In this document: positions 61,001 through 64,000 of the stretch, in pieces
Layout of the letters: each line of letters starts with the position of its first letter
How positions within the stretch are numbered: position 1 is the stretch's first letter
NCBI RefSeq assembly: GCF_002214185.1
Contig: NZ_CP022161.1
Span: 6,579,486 to 6,643,485 of the forward strand
Length of the DNA stretch: 64,000 bases
Source: Streptomyces capitiformicae
GTDB lineage: Bacteria; Actinomycetota; Actinomycetes; Streptomycetales; Streptomycetaceae
Reading direction: 5' to 3'
Notes under the pieces: model-generated
What the model was told of the DNA's origin: nothing
The model's database searches: none
Seen by the model: the letters and a program-made list of their open reading frames with translations, nothing else
Made by a program: the position numbers and the translations under genes

Positions 61001-64000
61001 CGTGCCGTCCCTTGCCCTTGGCTCTTCACCGACCTGACGCCGTCGGTCTGTTGGAGGAAGTCGATGTAGCGGTCCATCATCTCCGCGTCCACCGGCGGAA
61101 TGTCGATTCCGGCGTTCACCAGCGCCCGTTCCGCGTTGCCGCGGGTGAACTCCGTGAAAACGCCCTGAAAGTACATCTCGCTCACGGTGATGTCGGCGCG
61201 CGCGCACCGGTCGACGAAGAGCGGGACGAACGGGGTGATCGGGTCGGTGGGGTGCCCGGCCGCGTACCTCACCAGAGCGGCGATCCACTCGGCGTACGGG
61301 ATCTCCTGGATTGGGTACTCCCGTCGGCGCAGGCGCTCGGCGAGCGAATTCAGCAGCGTGGGCCGGGGGTTGGTGAGGTGGTAGACCTCGCCGTGAGCGG
61401 GCCCGCTGGTGGAGATGTGTCCGATGGCGCGGGCGAGGTGGTCGGCGGGCAGGAAGTCCAGCGGCAGCCGGACGTCGGGGCACAACCCGGTCCGCGCGAT
61501 GAAGTCGAAGAGGGCGGCCAGCTCGCTGCTGGTGTTCATCACGCCGGTTCCGCTTCTGCCCGTGACGTCCATCAGGCGGTAGACGGCGACTGGCAGGCCC
61601 GCGTCGGACGCCCTCTTCAACAGCGCCTCGGCGACCCATTTGGTCTCCACGTATCCCACGGACAGATAATCGGGGAAGCGCAGCGGCGTGTTCTCCGTCA
61701 CCTTGCGCACCCCGGCCGGCCCGAATCCCGCGAGCACCGCCATGCTGGAGGTGAAGTGGACGGGGACGGCCCGGTCGGCGGCGAGGCGGATGATCTCGTA
61801 TGTTCCGTCTACGTTGGCCGAGCGCAACTCGTGGTACGGGTAGATGAAGTTGACCTGGCCGCCGAAGTGGTAGATGGCGTCGATGGTCGATCCCAGCTCC
61901 TCGAACCGGCTGGGGGACAGCCCCAGTTCGGGCTTGCCCAGGTCGCCGACGACCGGCTGGACGCGCGAGCTGGACAGATCGCTGAGGACGTACCGCTGGT
62001 GGCTCGCGCGGATCCGCTCCATGCCGTGCTGGTCGTCGGAGGCCCTGACCAGGCAAAGGATCCGCCCCGTCGTCCTGCGCAGCAGCTCGTCGATCATGTG
62101 CGCGCCGCAGAACCCCGTCGCCCCGGTGAGGAGGACGTCGCCGGGGCGACGGGGATCCGGAGCCGGCGCGTCTCCGTCCACTGCCGGAACGCGCCGATCG
62201 GTCTCGGCGGCGAAGTCGACGCTCCCGCCGTCCGGATGGGCCAGTGTGCCCGCACGTGCCTGGCGTACGGACTCGGCGAACGCGGCGAGCGTCGGATACC
62301 GCAGCAGGGAACGGGTCAGGTCGCGGATCTGCGTGACCCCGATGCCGAACACGACGCGGGTCCGGGCGAGCATCTCCATGGCCAGCAGCGAGTTGCCGCC
62401 CAGCTCGAAGAAGTCGTCGTGCGGACGGACGTAGTCCACATCCAGGATCTGGCCCCACAACTGGGCCATCCCCTGCGGCACCGGACGGTCGTCGGCGCCG
62501 GTCGTCGGCGACGCCGCGGTCACGGGTTCCGGCATGGCCTTGCGGTCGAGCTTTCCGCCGGGCGTGACGGGCAGCCGCTCCACCGCGTGGAAGGCCGCCG
62601 GGATCATGTAGCCCGGCAGGACCTCGGCGAGTGCCGACCGCATCCGTGCGTGCAGCACCGCCTCGCCGCCGGTGGGCGGCGAGGTCGGCGTGAAGTACGC
62701 GACGAGGTCCCGGTCGCCGCCGGAGCGCGTGCGGGCCACCACCATCGCCTGGCCGATCTCCGGGTGGGAGGCGAGCGCGGCCTCGACCTCGGCCGGGTCG
62801 ACCCGGAACCCGCGGATCTTCATCTGGTCGTCGGCCCGGCCCAGCACTTCCAGGTTGCCGTCCGAGCGCCGACGGCCCAGATCCCCGGTGCGATACATCC
62901 GGTCCCCCGGCGCCGAGCCGTGCGGGTCGGGCAGGAACTGCTGTGCGGTCAGGGCGGGTTGCCGCCAGATACCGCGCGCCAGCCCCGGCCCGCCGATGTA
63001 GATCTCGCCGCGCTCGCCCGGCGGCACCGGGCGCAGTTCGGCGTCGAGCACGTGGAGGTGATTCCCCTCCAGGGGTCTGCCGATCGGGGCGACGGCGGTG
63101 TCCGGCGCGGCGAGCACTTCTTCGTTGAGGTCGCAGAGCGTGGAGGTGATGGTGGTCTCGGTGAGCCCGTAGGCGTTGACAAGCCGCGCGCCGGGGATCC
63201 GGCGCAGAATGGCACGGCAGTCCTTCGTGGTGATGACCTCGCCGCCGACGATGACGAGTCTCAGTGACGCGAGGCTCTCGTCGCGGTCCGGGACGGAGAG
63301 GATCCGATGCCAGTAGGCGGGGGTCAGGTCGGCGACGGTGATTCCGTGCTCCGGGAGTCGGTTCAGCAGGTCGGTGGGCGCCCATGTATGGGTTCCCGCG
63401 AGGACGAGTGTCGCGCCGCTGATCAACGGGGCGAAGATCTGCTCCAGCGAGGTGTCGAAACCGAGCGCCGCGGCGTGCAGCACCCGGTCGTCGGGCGTCA
63501 GTTCGTAGGCGCGGGCCACCGCTGTGAGGGAGTGGGCCAGCGACCCGTGGGTGATCATCACTCCCTTGGGAGGTCCGGTGGATCCGGAGGTGTAGATCAC
63601 GTAGGCGAGGTCGTCCGGCCGGGGGGCCGGCCTAGGTCCCCCCGGCGGCGCCTGAATGGCCGGTTCCCCGGCGTGGACGATCCGCGCCTCGCACCCGGCG
63701 AACATCGGCGCGTGCTCGCGGCTCGAGACGATGAGGCGTGAACCGGTCTCCCCGACCAGTCCGGCCAACCGTTGCCGCGGAGTCGCCGGGTCGAGGGGCA
63801 GGAACGCGCCGCCGGAGCTCAGCACCGCCAGCAGCGCGACGACCAGCTCGGGCACGCGGTCCAGGCATACGGTGACGACGGACTCCGCGTCGACGCCCGA
63901 CTCCCGCAGTTGGTGAGCGAGCCGGTCGGCGCGGCCGGTCAGCTCGGCGTAGCTGAGCCGGCCCTCGTCCGAGATCACCGCGAGCGCGGACGGCGTACGC
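60994..64000 (-). CDS. NRPS: adenylation - carrier - thioester reductase, 5' end outside window
   Basis: About 1000 residues are visible and the frame is open at the window edge. The adenylation domain has VIYTSGSTGPPKGVMITHGS (A3), LGFDTSLEQIF (A4), NAYGLTETTITSTL (A5), YRTGDLGRRRSDGNLEVLGR (A7-A8) and PGGKLDRK (A10). Asp of FDTS suggests an alpha-amino acid. The carrier Ser is in FFELGGNSLLAMEM (62389-62391). The reductase (from about 62139) has VLLTGATGFCGAHMIDELLR for NADPH, FTSSMAVL, and Tyr/Lys in YLSVGYVETKWVAE, so the product would leave as an aldehyde or alcohol. No condensation domain is visible. Its stop overlaps the aat homologue. Confidence 0.95.
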   Translation of the reverse strand, partial: RTPSALAVISDEGRLSYAELTGRADRLAHQLRESGVDAESVVTVCLDRVPELVVALLAVLSSGGAFLPLDPATPRQRLAGLVGETGSRLIVSSREHAPMFAGCEARIVHAGEPAIQAPPGGPRPAPRPDDLAYVIYTSGSTGPPKGVMITHGSLAHSLTAVARAYELTPDDRVLHAAALGFDTSLEQIFAPLISGATLVLAGTHTWAPTDLLNRLPEHGITVADLTPAYWHRILSVPDRDESLASLRLVIVGGEVITTKDCRAILRRIPGARLVNAYGLTETTITSTLCDLNEEVLAAPDTAVAPIGRPLEGNHLHVLDAELRPVPPGERGEIYIGGPGLARGIWRQPALTAQQFLPDPHGSAPGDRMYRTGDLGRRRSDGNLEVLGRADDQMKIRGFRVDPAEVEAALASHPEIGQAMVVARTRSGGDRDLVAYFTPTSPPTGGEAVLHARMRSALAEVLPGYMIPAAFHAVERLPVTPGGKLDRKAMPEPVTAASPTTGADDRPVPQGMAQLWGQILDVDYVRPHDDFFELGGNSLLAMEMLARTRVVFGIGVTQIRDLTRSLLRYPTLAAFAESVRQARAGTLAHPDGGSVDFAAETDRRVPAVDGDAPAPDPRRPGDVLLTGATGFCGAHMIDELLRRTTGRILCLVRASDDQHGMERIRASHQRYVLSDLSSSRVQPVVGDLGKPELGLSPSRFEELGSTIDAIYHFGGQVNFIYPYHELRSANVDGTYEIIRLAADRAVPVHFTSSMAVLAGFGPAGVRKVTENTPLRFPDYLSVGYVETKWVAEALLKRASDAGLPVAVYRLMDVTGRSGTGVMNTSSELAALFDFIARTGLCPDVRLPLDFLPADHLARAIGHISTSGPAHGEVYHLTNPRPTLLNSLAERLRRREYPIQEIPYAEWIAALVRYAAGHPTDPITPFVPLFVDRCARADITVSEMYFQGVFTEFTRGNAERALVNAGIDIPPVDAEMMDRYIDFLQQTDGVRSVKSQGQGTARW

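Overview
The window is high-GC DNA with the codon bias, GTG starts, gene families and intergenic repeats of a Streptomyces chromosome. The gene order malate synthase, AllR, allantoinase, allantoicase, then ROK kinase, SNF2 helicase, SWIM protein resembles the chromosome arm of well-known streptomycetes. It looks like conserved metabolic blocks separated by small accessory patches and ending in a biosynthetic locus cut by the window edge.

Layout. 1-6.2 kb is patchy. It holds a DM13 protein cut by the edge, an IS110 transposase remnant beside the last codons of a SpoIIE-type phosphatase, a MarR regulator, a membrane protein, a DUF4142 protein, and an xis-int pair left from a pSAM2-like integrative element. 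The integrase is frameshifted and carries an expanded heptanucleotide repeat. 6.3-15.1 kb holds a HipA-like kinase and a SelW-like protein, then the allantoin/glyoxylate block: aceB, a MobA-like nucleotidyltransferase, a small DUF protein, allR, allB and alc. 15.1-25.2 kb carries regulators, a secreted RNase Sa-type ribonuclease, a histidine kinase and response regulator separated by other genes, a P450, and a divergent Gfo/Idh/MocA-GntR pair. 25.3-46.3 kb is mostly conserved: ROK kinase, SNF2-SWIM pair, PcaL fusion, MBL hydrolase, exonuclease III, SGNH hydrolase, gamma-glutamyltransferase, a ClpC-like unfoldase, and a methionine aminopeptidase facing an HTH regulator.

46.4-55.8 kb is a hydantoin/reductive pyrimidine catabolic cluster: two beta-ureidopropionase-like amidohydrolases, an aminotransferase, a PucR regulator, a dihydropyrimidinase, an F420-type LLM oxidoreductase and an NCS1 permease. 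An NCS1 carrier would import a nucleobase or hydantoin, the hydantoinase would open the ring, the ureidopropionases would remove the carbamoyl group, and the aminotransferase would pass the beta-amino acid to central metabolism. The allantoin block similarly releases glyoxylate, which malate synthase consumes. The aceB and allB promoters share a TTCC-N7-GGAA site, which fits joint control by AllR.

55.8-64 kb becomes accessory again: a Uma2 nuclease-fold protein, a methyltransferase, two small membrane proteins (one frameshifted), and three gene fragments (haloperoxidase-like, methyltransferase, phenylacetate-CoA-ligase-like). It ends with the most unusual locus: an adenylation-carrier-reductase NRPS whose stop overlaps the start of a divergent leucyl/phenylalanyl-tRNA-protein transferase homologue. 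That pairing suggests a natural-product pathway that mixes NRPS reductive release with aminoacyl-tRNA-dependent amide formation. No rRNA, tRNA or CRISPR array was recognised.
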